NCBI GenBank assembly: GCA_035293845.1
Contig: DATGMB010000166.1
Location: 1-55,808, forward strand
DNA length: 55,808 nt
Direction of reading: 5' to 3'
Origin: DATGMB01 sp035293845
GTDB taxonomy: Bacteria; Acidobacteriota; Terriglobia; Bryobacterales; Bryobacteraceae
Positions 9,350-20,249 of the stretch are shown here, one piece after another. Each line of letters starts with the position of its first letter. Within the stretch, counting starts at the first letter, position 1. The notes under the pieces were generated by a model that made no database searches, had not been told where the DNA came from, and saw only the letters and a program-made list of their open reading frames with translations. Made by a program: the position numbers and the translations under genes.

Positions 9350-10303
9350 ATGCCGTACGTGAAGCGCTTCCTTGCGATCTCACTCTGCGCGCTCGCCGCG
9401 CACGCCGCCGATCTCCGCATCGGCATCATCGGCACCGATACCTCGCATGTCCCGGCATTCACCAGGATGCTGAACGATCCGGCCGCGCCCGGCCACGTCG
9501 CGGGCGCGCGCGTGGTGGCGGCGGTCAAGGGCGGAAGCCCGGATGTGAAGGAGAGCGCCAGCCGCGTGGAACAGTACGCGGAGGAGATTCGCGCGAAGTA
9601 CGGCGTCGAGATCGTCCCGGATATTCCGGCGCTGCTCGGCAAAGTGGATGCCGTTCTCATCGAGAGCGTGGATGGGCGGCCGCACCTGGCCGAGGCGCAG
9701 CCGGTGATCGCGGCGCGCAAGCCGTTCTTCGCCGATAAGCCGCTCGCGGCATCGCTCGAGGACGCGCGGGAGATCGCGCGGCTGGCGAAAGCGGCGGGCG
9801 TGCCGTGGTTCAGCGCCTCCAGCCTGCGCTTCGGGGCGATCGGCGCGGAAGGCGCGAAGCTTACGGGCATCACCGGGGTGAGCACGTGGGGCCCGGGCCC
9901 GTTCGAGCCGCATCAGCCGCTGGATCTTTCCTGGTACGCCATTCATCCGATCGAGGTGCTCTATACGCTGATGGGGCCCGGCTGCGAGAGCGTGACCCGC
10001 ACCTTTTCAGAAGATGCCGACGTGATCGTGGGCAAATGGAAGGACGGCCGCCTGGGCACGGTGCGGGCCATCCGGCCGTACAGCGATTACGGCGCCGTGG
10101 TGACGCGCGGGCGGGAGGTGACCGTGCTGCATCCCAAGGCCGCCGAGGCGGCCGATTACCGGGCGCTGGTGGTCGAGATCGTCAAGTTCTTCGAGACCGG
10201 CAAGCCGCCGGTGCCCAACGACGTGACGCTTGAAATGTTCGCCTTCATGGATGCGGCGCAGCGCAGCAAGGCGCAGGGCGGCGCGCCGGTGCGGCTGCCG
10301 TAA
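9350..10303 (+). CDS. Secreted Gfo/Idh/MocA-family oxidoreductase
   Basis: 317 residues. A signal peptide (FLAISLCALAAHA) leads directly into the Rossmann fold (LRIGIIGTDTSH), and ADKP replaces the usual EKP motif. The C-terminal domain includes IHPIEVLYTLMG. The family is NAD(P)-dependent and acts on sugars or their derivatives; secreted members usually carry a tightly bound cofactor, but the usual GxGxxG is altered here, so cofactor use is uncertain. An in-frame GTG at 9359 is an alternative start. The frame continues open upstream through antisense recG, but that extension is a shadow. Transcribed divergently from recG. Confidence 0.85.
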   Translation: MPYVKRFLAISLCALAAHAADLRIGIIGTDTSHVPAFTRMLNDPAAPGHVAGARVVAAVKGGSPDVKESASRVEQYAEEIRAKYGVEIVPDIPALLGKVDAVLIESVDGRPHLAEAQPVIAARKPFFADKPLAASLEDAREIARLAKAAGVPWFSASSLRFGAIGAEGAKLTGITGVSTWGPGPFEPHQPLDLSWYAIHPIEVLYTLMGPGCESVTRTFSEDADVIVGKWKDGRLGTVRAIRPYSDYGAVVTRGREVTVLHPKAAEAADYRALVVEIVKFFETGKPPVPNDVTLEMFAFMDAAQRSKAQGGAPVRLP

Positions 10304-10330
10304 GCTACAGCCACGACGAACCCAATCGCA

Positions 10331-10703
10331 TGAGCCACAGATGAACACAGAGGAACGCGGATGGAACTACCCAAGAACAATCCGCTTCCACCCGACTTTG
10401 GGTTTCTGGAAGTTCACCAGTAGACAAACCCGTCGGCCGGATGCCCGCAGGTAATTGAGGCATTGCGCCATATGCTCGCTGCCCTGCCTGTGCAACAGCA
10501 CGAATGCCGCGCAAGGCAAGCTCTTTCCGCAAGGCGCGCTCGTACACCTTCTCCAGGAATCCGGCGCCCAGAGTGTTCGAGACTTCAAACACCGCGCCCA
10601 GCACGCGTTCGGTCAGATCGTCGAGATCTCCTTCGGCACGCATGTTATCAGGGGCCCAACTTGCCCGTTTCCTCTGTGTTCCTCTGCGTTCATCTGTGGC
10701 TGA
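10331..10703. repeat. Inverted-repeat unit enclosing a GxxExxY remnant
   Basis: The left arm (10331-10360) contains GCCACAGATGAACACAGAG, and the right arm (10671-10703) is its near-perfect reverse complement, differing at only a few positions over 30 nt. The arms lie just outside the two ends of the decayed GxxExxY gene (10367-10643). A shorter hairpin with the same ACACAGAG core lies at 43711. The layout resembles a small mobile or duplicated cassette, but no target-site duplication is evident. Confidence 0.7.
10367..10643 (-). pseudogene. GxxExxY-family protein, internally deleted and frameshifted
   Basis: Reading from 10643, the first frame gives a typical GxxExxY N-terminus (LTERVLGAVFEVSNTLGAGF, then LEKVYERALRKELALRG). 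A second frame then supplies the family C-terminus (AQCLNYLRASG, then CLLVNFQKPKVGWKRIV). The 35-40 residues normally between them, which carry the predicted nuclease-like core, are missing, and the halves are out of frame near 10500-10520. A functional product is unlikely. The rest of the 10304-10761 gap holds only the flanking inverted repeats and the aroB upstream region. Confidence 0.8.
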
Positions 10704-10761
10704 TTGCTTTGGACGCCGGAGCCGCGAAACGGTCCCGCGCGCCGCATGGTAAAACCGCTAT

Positions 10762-11835
10762 ATGGCCACTTTTCGCGTCGACACGCAGGCGCGATGTTAC
10801 TCCGCGGTCGTGGAGCGCGGCGTGGTGTCGCAGACTCACAGCTTCATCCCCGCCCGCACCGGCAAGGTCTTCGTGGTGTCGACGGCCGACGTCTGGCGGC
10901 ACCAGGGGCGGGCGCTCACTGCCGGGCTGGCCGGCGCGCCGTTCGAATTGCTGGAGCTACCGGGCGGCGAGGACCAGAAGCGCCTCGGGCCCGTGGAGCG
11001 GCTCGCCGAGCAGATGGTGGAGCGCGGCGGCGACCGCTCGAGCCTCGTGATCGCATTCGGCGGCGGCATCGTCGGGGATATGGCCGGCTTTCTGGCCGCC
11101 ATCTTCATGCGCGGCATTCCCGTGCTGCAAATCCCGACCACGCTGCTGGCGCAGGTGGATGCGGCCATCGGCGGCAAGACGGGCGTGAATCTCGCGGCCG
11201 GAAAGAACATGATCGGCGCGTTCCACCAGCCGCTCGCGGTGCTCATCGATCCGGCACTGCTTGAGACGCTGCCGGACCGCGAATACCGCGCCGGCCTGTG
11301 GGAGATCGTCAAGGCGGGCATTATCCGCGACCCGGCGTTATTCCGGTATCTCTCGGAAAACAGCAGCGCCGTGCTCGGCCGCGCGCCGCACGCGGTGGAC
11401 CGCATCATCGCTGATTCCGTGCGGATGAAGGCGGAAGTGGTCTCCGCCGATGAGCGCGAAAAGAACCTGCGCAGCATTCTGAACTTCGGCCACACCTTCG
11501 GCCACGCGCTCGAAGCCGAGACCGGCTATACGCAGTTCCTGCACGGCGAGGCGGTGGCTTGGGGGATGCGCGCGGCCACGTGGCTGGCCGAGCGCGCAGG
11601 CTACCTTTCGGCCGAGGACAGCGCCGAAATCCTGGAGACGCTGGAACTCTACGGCCCGATCCCGCCGGTCGGCGGCATTTCCGCCGAGCGCCTCAAGGCG
11701 CGGCTGGTGCACGACAAGAAGACCGTTCAGGGCAAAGTGCATTTCGTGCTGCCGGTGCGGATCGGAGAAGCGGTGCTGGCCACGGATATCGAGGGCCGGC
11801 TGGTGGAGGAAGCCATCCGCTCCGCGCTCGCATGA
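10762..11835 (+). CDS. aroB: 3-dehydroquinate synthase
   Basis: 357 residues. It shows the NAD-binding AFGGGIVGDMAGFLAA, PTTLLAQVDAAIGGKTGVN and the metal-binding region around LNFGHTFGHALE. It converts DAHP to 3-dehydroquinate, the second step of the shikimate pathway, in the cytoplasm. No Shine-Dalgarno sequence is visible; a TAAAAC box ends 6 nt before the ATG. The stop overlaps the ubiE start as ATGA, so both are translated from one message. Confidence 0.96.
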   Translation: MATFRVDTQARCYSAVVERGVVSQTHSFIPARTGKVFVVSTADVWRHQGRALTAGLAGAPFELLELPGGEDQKRLGPVERLAEQMVERGGDRSSLVIAFGGGIVGDMAGFLAAIFMRGIPVLQIPTTLLAQVDAAIGGKTGVNLAAGKNMIGAFHQPLAVLIDPALLETLPDREYRAGLWEIVKAGIIRDPALFRYLSENSSAVLGRAPHAVDRIIADSVRMKAEVVSADEREKNLRSILNFGHTFGHALEAETGYTQFLHGEAVAWGMRAATWLAERAGYLSAEDSAEILETLELYGPIPPVGGISAERLKARLVHDKKTVQGKVHFVLPVRIGEAVLATDIEGRLVEEAIRSALA

Positions 11836-12545
11836 GGGGCACGACTCCGGCGGGCGCGCGCAACCAGCAGGAGGCGGCGGCCTGGGTGCGCGGCATGTTC
11901 GGGCGCATCGCCGGCCGCTACGATTTCGCCAACCACCTGCTCAGCGGCAACCTCGACCGCCTCTGGCGCCGCCGCGCGGTGCGGCGCGTGCGCGAGGTGC
12001 TCGAACGGCCCGGCGCGCGCGTTCTCGATATCTGCTGCGGAACCGGCGACCTGACGATCGCGCTCGGGCGCGGCGGCAGCGCGCTGGTGATGGGCTCCGA
12101 TTTCTGCCATCCGATGCTGGTCGAAGCGCGGCGCAAAACCGCGGCCCCGCTGTTCGAAGCCGATGCGCTGCGGCTGCCCGTGGCCGATGGGTCGCTCGAC
12201 CTCATCACCGCCGCGTTCGGCTTCCGCAATCTCGCCGATTACGATGCCGGCCTGCGCGAAATGCGGCGCGTGCTGCGGCCGGGCGGAGTGGCCGCCATCC
12301 TGGAGTTCTCGCAGCCGCGCAACCGGGCGTTTGCGGCGCTGTACGACTTCTATTCGCGGCGGGTGCTGCCGGCGATCGGCGGCCTGGTTACGGGCGCGCC
12401 GGACGCTTACGGGTATCTGCCGGCGTCGATTCGGAAGTTTCCGCCGGCGGGAGAACTGGCGCAGCAGATGCGCGCCGCGGGGTTTGCAACGGTGAGCTAC
12501 GAGTTCCTTACCGGAGGCGTTGTGGCGCTGCACCTGGCGCGCTAA
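11832..12545 (+). CDS. ubiE: Demethylmenaquinone/ubiquinone C-methyltransferase
   Basis: 237 residues. Class I SAM methyltransferase with RYDFANHLLSGNLDRLWRR, the SAM motif LDICCGTGDLT and the UbiE signature FGFRNLADYDAGLREMRRVL. In Acidobacteriota, which use menaquinone, it most likely performs the last methylation of menaquinone synthesis. It is coupled to aroB through ATGA, linking chorismate supply to quinone synthesis. A hairpin with a T-run follows at 12563. Confidence 0.93.
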   Translation: MRGTTPAGARNQQEAAAWVRGMFGRIAGRYDFANHLLSGNLDRLWRRRAVRRVREVLERPGARVLDICCGTGDLTIALGRGGSALVMGSDFCHPMLVEARRKTAAPLFEADALRLPVADGSLDLITAAFGFRNLADYDAGLREMRRVLRPGGVAAILEFSQPRNRAFAALYDFYSRRVLPAIGGLVTGAPDAYGYLPASIRKFPPAGELAQQMRAAGFATVSYEFLTGGVVALHLAR

Positions 12546-12562
12546 GGCAGGGCGGTTTTGCG

Positions 12563-12596
12563 GCAAGTGGCATCAAATATGACACCTGCATTTTTT
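12563..12596 (+). terminator. Probable intrinsic terminator of aroB-ubiE
   Basis: Arms at 12563-12573 (GCAAGTGGCAT) and 12579-12589 pair at 9 of 11 positions, and T6 follows at 12591-12596. The arms look like a degenerate copy of the palindrome at 12627 and 39645, so a repeat copy may have become the terminator. Confidence 0.6.
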
Positions 12597-12626
12597 CGGA
12601 GCAGTCGAATCAACAACTTCCGGAAG

Positions 12627-12651
12627 GAGGTGGCATATCATATGCCACCTC
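12627..12651. repeat. Palindromic repeat, copy in ubiE/esterase intergenic region
   Basis: A perfect 25-bp inverted repeat centred on 12639, half-site GAGGTGGCATAT. It lies between the convergent ubiE and the esterase at 12669. It shares the TGGCATAT core with copies at 39585 and 39645. Confidence 0.85.
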
Positions 12652-12668
12652 ACGTCTACGAGCCCGTC

Positions 12669-13643
12669 TTAGGGCTTCTTCGCGGGCGCGCGGAATCCCC
12701 GCTCCACCATGTCGCGCGGGTCGGTCGAGACCGGCCCATCGCGCCACAGCCAGCGCATCATCTCGGGCAGGATGGCGCCGCCCATTTTCTGGCCGTGCAG
12801 GTTCATGCCCCAGGTGTAATTCACGTCGTAGCCTTTCTCGGTGAGGGCATGCATCAGCCGCACGTTCTGGTAGAACCAGTCGCGGGTTTCGTCGTAGGAT
12901 CCATCCGGGCGCAGGGCGCGGTTGTCATTGCGGCCGTCCTGCAGGAAGATGCGGATGGGCTTGCGGTCGCTTTTGCGCACGATATCGGCGTAGGCGTGGC
13001 CGCCGCGCAGGTTGGTGAAGCTGCCGACGATGCTCAGCACCTTGTGGAGCTGGTCCGGCCGCTGCCAGGCGACGGTGAATGCGGCTATGGCGCCCGAGCT
13101 TGCGCCACCGATCCCGTGCTGCTCGGGATCGGGTGAAATGTTGTAGTCCTTGCGCAGCACCGGCAGCAGCTCGTCGCAGATCACGCGCGCGTAGCGGTCG
13201 TCGAGCGTGTTGTACTCGGTGGGCCGATTCGTAGTGCGGTCGCCCCATTCCTTCAGGTTCGGCTCGGGCTGCTCGGGACGCCGGCCTGGGTTGATGAAGA
13301 CCGCGAGCATCACGGGAATTTCGCGGCGCCAGATCAGATTGTCGAGCACGTTTTGCGCCCGGACGTCGCCCTCGGCGGCCATGAACGCCTGGCCATCGTT
13401 GAAGATCATGAGGCTGGCGGGCACGGCGGGGTCGTACTGCGCGGGGACGTAGACCCACCAAGTGTGCTGCGTGCCGGGATAGGCCTGGCTCGGCAGCGTG
13501 AACGGGCCGCGGATTTCGCCCTTTGGGACGCCATCCTGGGGCAGGGAATCGGGGCCGAGATGATAGAACGCGTTCGGATTCGGCTGCTGCTGCTGCGCCA
13601 GAGCGGCGAGCGCGAAGAGGAAGACGGCAAGCGGACGGACCAT
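12669..13643 (-). CDS. Secreted alpha/beta-hydrolase, esterase-D (Fes/IroE-like) family
   Basis: 324 residues. A signal peptide (PLAVFLFALAALAQ) is followed by an esterase fold: HTWWVYVPAQYDP at the N-terminal strand, the nucleophile in IGGASSGAIAAFT (near residue 181), and the likely catalytic histidine in GMNLHGQKMGG. It probably cleaves acyl esters on sugars or siderophore-like compounds; the substrate is not predictable. The frame stays open upstream but without coding character, so the ATG before the signal peptide is used. It lies 23 bp downstream of the sulfatase on the same strand, suggesting co-transcription. Confidence 0.85.
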   Translation of the reverse strand: MVRPLAVFLFALAALAQQQQPNPNAFYHLGPDSLPQDGVPKGEIRGPFTLPSQAYPGTQHTWWVYVPAQYDPAVPASLMIFNDGQAFMAAEGDVRAQNVLDNLIWRREIPVMLAVFINPGRRPEQPEPNLKEWGDRTTNRPTEYNTLDDRYARVICDELLPVLRKDYNISPDPEQHGIGGASSGAIAAFTVAWQRPDQLHKVLSIVGSFTNLRGGHAYADIVRKSDRKPIRIFLQDGRNDNRALRPDGSYDETRDWFYQNVRLMHALTEKGYDVNYTWGMNLHGQKMGGAILPEMMRWLWRDGPVSTDPRDMVERGFRAPAKKP

Positions 13644-13666
13644 GCGGGCACGATAACACATCGGCG

Positions 13667-15046
13667 TCAGCGCTGTTCCGCCGCCGCGTCGACCACCGGC
13701 TCCTGGGGCGAGATCTGGTCCACCGGATTCACCTTCGCCCCTGGCGGCGCGGGGACGGGACCCTTCAGCAGCGGATCGTCGGTGCGTCGCATCCAGGCGT
13801 CCAGCCGGCCGCGCATTTCGGCCAGCACCTTTGCGGATTTCGGGTCCGGCGCCAGGTTGTTCTGCTCGGCCGGGTCGAAGATCAGGTCGTAGAGCTGCTC
13901 GTGCGGGACGCTCTGCTGCGCCCATCCGTGCTCGAGCCAGACGGTCTTGCTCGGGCTGTCGTCGCAGTTGGGCAGCACTGGCGCGCTGCGATCGGCGAAG
14001 CGGCGGATGTACTTGTAGCGTTGCGTCCGCACGGCGCGCTGCGGCTCGTAGGAGGCGTGATAGTTCACTTCGGCGAAGACTTCATCGTGGAGTTCGGCGG
14101 TCTGGCCGCGCAGGAGCGACAGTAGCGACCGGCCTTCGAGCCACGACGGCGGCTTCGCGCCCGTCAGCTCGCAGACGGTGGGGAAGAGGTCGAGATGCGA
14201 CACCATCGCGTCGGACACCTTGCCGCCGCGGAACGGCCCGCCGCGGAGGATCAGGGAGACGGCCCAGCCGGCGTCCGTCAGGTTGCATTTCATGCGCGGG
14301 AAGGCGATGCCGTGGTCGGTGGTGCCGATCACCAGCGTGTTTTCGGCGAGGCCGTTGCGCTCCAGCGCTTCGAGGATGCGTCCCGCGCCGCGGTCGAGCA
14401 GGCGCGCGCTGGCGCGATAGGCGGCGAAATCCTCGCGCGCGGCGGCGGTGTCCGGGATGGGCGCGGGCGGCTGCGTGTAGCGCGGGTCGTCCTCGGGCGT
14501 GGGCGGCGGATAGTCGCGATGCGTCTCGAAGAAGCCGGCATCGAGGAAGAACGGCGTGGACGGGCGGCGGTTCAGGAACGCGACGGCGGTATCCGCGACG
14601 TCGGCGGCGTGTGTCGATCGTGGGCGCAGAAGCTCGTCGTAGCCGATGGTTTCCGGTTTGGCGGCGATGTGCTGCAGGCCGGCCAGCACGGAGCGGTAGC
14701 CGGCATCGCGGAGGGTATAGAGGATGTGGCGGCGGTAATCGGTCATCGCGAAGCCGCGGTGCGCGAGGCCGAGCATGCCGTTGCGATGCGGGCACTGCCC
14801 GGTGAGGAGCGAGGCGCGGCTGGGCGAGCAGGTGGGCGCGGCGCTGAAGGCCTGGCGAAAGAGCACGCCCTCGGAAGCGAGCTTCTGCAGATTGGGCGTC
14901 GGGACCGGGTGCCCGTAGGGTTGCAGATAGCGCCCGCTATCGTGCGAATGCAGGTAGACGATGTTCAGCATACGGCCACCGGAGGTTTGCGCGTTGGCCG
15001 TGGCCGCGAGCGCGGCGCCGGCCAGGAAATCGCGGCGGGACGGCAT
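13667..15046 (-). CDS. Secreted sulfatase (formylglycine-dependent, arylsulfatase/heparan-sulfatase type)
   Basis: 459 residues. The N-terminus has a Tat-like signal (SRRDFLAGAALAAT). The sulfatase signature CSPSRASLLTG near residue 73 supplies the cysteine converted to formylglycine, so a maturase is required; none is in this window. TTDHGIAFPRMKC and a C-terminal RYKYIRRF support the family. It should remove sulfate from extracellular carbohydrates. TACAGT ends 6 nt before the ATG and there is no ribosome-binding site. It is probably co-transcribed with the esterase. Confidence 0.92.
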   Translation of the reverse strand: MPSRRDFLAGAALAATANAQTSGGRMLNIVYLHSHDSGRYLQPYGHPVPTPNLQKLASEGVLFRQAFSAAPTCSPSRASLLTGQCPHRNGMLGLAHRGFAMTDYRRHILYTLRDAGYRSVLAGLQHIAAKPETIGYDELLRPRSTHAADVADTAVAFLNRRPSTPFFLDAGFFETHRDYPPPTPEDDPRYTQPPAPIPDTAAAREDFAAYRASARLLDRGAGRILEALERNGLAENTLVIGTTDHGIAFPRMKCNLTDAGWAVSLILRGGPFRGGKVSDAMVSHLDLFPTVCELTGAKPPSWLEGRSLLSLLRGQTAELHDEVFAEVNYHASYEPQRAVRTQRYKYIRRFADRSAPVLPNCDDSPSKTVWLEHGWAQQSVPHEQLYDLIFDPAEQNNLAPDPKSAKVLAEMRGRLDAWMRRTDDPLLKGPVPAPPGAKVNPVDQISPQEPVVDAAAEQR

Positions 15047-15052
15047 GACAAG

Positions 15053-15081
15053 ACTGTAACGTGACCGCGCCCCCAGCGCAA
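15053..15081 (-). promoter_or_regulatory. Probable sigma-70 promoter of the sulfatase gene
   Basis: A -35-like TTGCGC (15081-15076) and -10-like TACAGT (15058-15053) are separated by 17 nt. The -10 box ends 6 nt before the ATG, which predicts a leaderless message. A TAAGAT box for the divergent gene lies at 15087-15092. Confidence 0.5.
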
Positions 15082-15104
15082 CGAGGTAAGATCGTTGCGA
15101 GTAC

Positions 15105-16835
15105 ATGCTGACCAATCTGCGGATCAAGAATTTCAAGCGCCTGGAACACGTCGAAATCGAGTTGGGCAAAACAGTGGTGTTCATCGGCCCAAACAATTCG
15201 GGAAAAACGACGGCGCTCCAAGCTCTCGCTCTTTGGGAGGCAGGGCTGCGCAAGTGGCTGGAGAAGCGGTCCGCTAAGGAGACTCCCGAAAAGAGACCGG
15301 GCGTGACGATAAACCGGCGAGATCTGATCGCGCTTCCTGTTCCCGAGGCGAATCTGCTATGGCGCGACGCGCACGTCCGGGAAGTACAACGCGCGAACGG
15401 CAAACAGAACACTAAAAACATCCGGATCGACATTCTGGTCTCCGGGGTAACGGCAGACAAGACTTGGGACTGTGGCTTCGAGTTCGACTTTGCCAATGAG
15501 GAGTCGCTTTATTGCCGGCCTCTGCGGCAGACCGATGATCCGCAACCCCAGCGAATGCCGGTGCCGCCAGCGGCTTCTTCCGTTCGCGTGGCATTTCTGC
15601 CGCCGATGTCGGGTTTGGCGGCCACCGAGGACCGTCTGGATGCGGGCGCCGTCGACGTCCGGATTGGGGAGGGGCGAACCGCCGAGGTGCTGCGGAATCT
15701 CTGCTACCGTGTCCATGAAGATGGGCCCGAGGGAAAGTGGGATGAACTGGTGATGCAGGTGCAGCACCTTTTCGGCGTGCAACTGAACGTACCCCGGTAC
15801 ATTGCGGAACGGGGGCAAATCACCATGTCGTACAGGGAGCGCTCCGGAACCGAGTTGGACCTGTCATCGTCGGGTAGGGGTCTACAGCAGACTCTTCTGC
15901 TACTGGCCCACCTGTATACCCATCCGCAATCCGTATTACTCCTCGATGAACCCGACGCGCATCTGGAGATTCTGCGTCAACGGCAAACTTATCAACTGCT
16001 CACCGATACGGCCGAGCGCCAAGCCTGCCAGATTATCGCCGCCAGCCACTCGGAAGTGATTCTCAACGAAGCGGCGGACCGGGATATAGTCGTGGCGTTC
16101 GTGGGCTCGCCCCATCGAATCGACGATCGCGGCACTCAAGTGGTGAAGTCTCTGCGCGCCATTGGGTTCGAGCAGTATTATCAAGCCGAACAGCAGGGAT
16201 GGGTTCTGTACCTGGAGGGTTCGACCGATCTGGCGATCCTACGGGCTTTTGCCGACATGTTTCAACACCCCGCCAGGGAAGCTTTGCAACGCCCATTCGT
16301 GCACTACGTAGCGAACCAGCCGCAGAAGGCAAGGGATCACTTTTACGGTTTGCGTGAGGCGAAGGGGAATCTGGCCGGAATTGCTCTGTTCGATGCCATT
16401 CCAGAGGATTTACGGCCCGGCCAGCCGCTTACGGAATTGAAGTGGCGCCGCCGGGAAATCGAGAACTACCTCTGCTACCCGGAAACTCTGATCGCCTACG
16501 CGGAACAGGCCGGCGGGGAAGAAGGGCCGCTGTTCGAAGCCGCCGAGCGGGAAAAGCGGACTGGCGCCATGGAGCGGGCAATCGAACAGGTCAGCCACGC
16601 TCTCGCCGTACTGAAGCGGCCTGCTCCATTCACCCCGGAATCGAAAGCCAGCGAATTCATGGAGTCCGTTTTTGACATATATTTCAAGGAGCTCGGGACT
16701 CCCAACTTGATGCAAAAAACGGATTACCACGCGCTTGCCAGGTTTGTGCCCTCCGCATTGCTCGACGCCGAGATCCCCGAAAAGCTGGATGCGATTGTCA
16801 AGACTGCTGCCCTGGCCCATCCGGGTGGATGTTAA
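15105..16835 (+). CDS. OLD-like ATPase/TOPRIM nuclease, candidate defence protein
   Basis: 576 residues. The N-terminal ABC-type ATPase has Walker A GPNNSGKTT (28-36), a signature-like LSSSGRGLQQ (near 252), Walker B VLLLDEPDAH (near 279) and a SHS switch. The C-terminal part begins with YLEGSTDLAILRAFAD (near 369), which resembles the first acidic motif of a TOPRIM domain, followed by LFDAI and EIENYL. OLD-family enzymes are nucleases, and several protect against phage. Codon usage is visibly less GC-rich than in its neighbours, suggesting transfer. It stands alone between the sulfatase and clpC. A TAAGAT box lies 12 nt before the ATG. The nuclease assignment is less secure than the ATPase. 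Confidence 0.78.
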   Translation: MLTNLRIKNFKRLEHVEIELGKTVVFIGPNNSGKTTALQALALWEAGLRKWLEKRSAKETPEKRPGVTINRRDLIALPVPEANLLWRDAHVREVQRANGKQNTKNIRIDILVSGVTADKTWDCGFEFDFANEESLYCRPLRQTDDPQPQRMPVPPAASSVRVAFLPPMSGLAATEDRLDAGAVDVRIGEGRTAEVLRNLCYRVHEDGPEGKWDELVMQVQHLFGVQLNVPRYIAERGQITMSYRERSGTELDLSSSGRGLQQTLLLLAHLYTHPQSVLLLDEPDAHLEILRQRQTYQLLTDTAERQACQIIAASHSEVILNEAADRDIVVAFVGSPHRIDDRGTQVVKSLRAIGFEQYYQAEQQGWVLYLEGSTDLAILRAFADMFQHPAREALQRPFVHYVANQPQKARDHFYGLREAKGNLAGIALFDAIPEDLRPGQPLTELKWRRREIENYLCYPETLIAYAEQAGGEEGPLFEAAEREKRTGAMERAIEQVSHALAVLKRPAPFTPESKASEFMESVFDIYFKELGTPNLMQKTDYHALARFVPSALLDAEIPEKLDAIVKTAALAHPGGC

Positions 16836-16865
16836 AAAAAATGGCAGGCCGCGAAGCGGCCTGCC
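16833..16865 (-). terminator. Intrinsic terminator of clpC
   Basis: A perfect 10-bp stem (16865-16856 with 16852-16843, half-site GGCAGGCCGC) and a 3-nt loop are followed on the minus strand by an eight-T tract at about 16841-16834. The T-tract overlaps the TAA stop codon of the OLD-like gene on the other strand. Confidence 0.88.
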
Positions 16866-16888
16866 GGAACCAGACAAATTAAAACTCG

Positions 16889-19366
<2,478 letters not shown>

Positions 19367-19385
19367 ATGTGACGCCCCCTTTAGT

Positions 19386-20105
19386 TCAAAGATACTCCGG
19401 CCGGGTGCCGGGTTGCGAGACATCTGGTTCACCGGGTATCAGCCCACCCCGCGAGAGATGGAGCACCCGGTCACAACGCCGCGCGAATTCCATATTATGG
19501 GTAACAAAAACGGAGGTGAGCCCGTGGGAACGATGCAGACCTTCCAGCAGTTCGAAAATCATCTCGCCGGTCCGGAAATCCAGGTTCCCTGTGGGTTCGT
19601 CGGCCAATAGGACGGAGGGTTTGCCGACCAGAGCGCGGGCGAGCACCACCCGCTGTTGTTCCCCTCCTGACAATTCACCCGCGCGATGCCCGGCACGGGC
19701 GCCAAGCCCAACCTCATCCAACCTCGCCATCGATTCGGCCGCGGCCTGCTGCCCGGTCCGCCCGCGAATCAGCAACGGCATCATCACGTTCTCCAGCGCC
19801 GTAAACTCCGGCAGGAGATAGTGAATCTGCCACACGAACCCGATTTCCCGGTTCCGAAAATCCGCCCGTTCCGAGTCCGCGAGTCCAGAAATCTCTCTAC
19901 TACCGTAGTGTATCGTACCGTTGGAAGGTCTGTCCAGACCGCCCAAAAGATGCAGTAGGGTGGATTTACCCGCGCCCGATTCCCCGACCAGAGCCAGCAT
20001 CTCGCCGCGCTCGACGTCCAGGTTCAGCCCGGAGAAAATCACCAGGTCCGACGCGCCGGAGCGGTAAACTTTGGCCAGATTGCGGGCGCGGATGTAAGCT
20101 TCCAT
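19386..20105 (-). CDS. lolD: ABC transporter ATP-binding protein, LolD/MacB type
   Basis: 239 residues. It has Walker A GESGAGKST, a Q-loop region, the signature LSGGEQQRV, Walker B VLLADEPTGNLD and the H-loop THN. This subfamily drives lipoprotein release from the inner membrane (LolCDE) or MacB-type export. No cognate permease is in the window. It is followed by clpC. The upstream frame is open but overlaps parD antisense, so the ATG at 20105 is used. Confidence 0.85.
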   Translation of the reverse strand: MEAYIRARNLAKVYRSGASDLVIFSGLNLDVERGEMLALVGESGAGKSTLLHLLGGLDRPSNGTIHYGSREISGLADSERADFRNREIGFVWQIHYLLPEFTALENVMMPLLIRGRTGQQAAAESMARLDEVGLGARAGHRAGELSGGEQQRVVLARALVGKPSVLLADEPTGNLDFRTGEMIFELLEGLHRSHGLTSVFVTHNMEFARRCDRVLHLSRGGLIPGEPDVSQPGTRPEYL

Positions 20106-20234
20106 GATCCCATCCGCTACGATAGCGCACTTACATCCGGACCCCGCGATGCGGCGGATGGAGCTGAGGGGCAGGGAGCGACGCGCGTGGTAGCCGTCGC
20201 TGTGGATGCTCCGCTCCTGTTCGCGTATCCTAAC

Positions 20235-20247
20235 AGCAGGAGCTGCT
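20235..20247. promoter_or_regulatory. Possible operator of the parDE-like operon
   Basis: The inverted repeat AGCAG-GAG-CTGCT overlaps the ribosome-binding site just before the antitoxin ATG, and a TATCCT -10-like box lies at 20225-20230. Antitoxins of this kind usually repress their own promoter, but the site is short. Confidence 0.3.
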
Positions 20248-20249
20248 AG

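Noticed and set aside
10331..10703. CRISPR-like or insertion sequence interpretation of the repeats
   Set aside because: Only two arms in inverted orientation, no spacers, no transposase.
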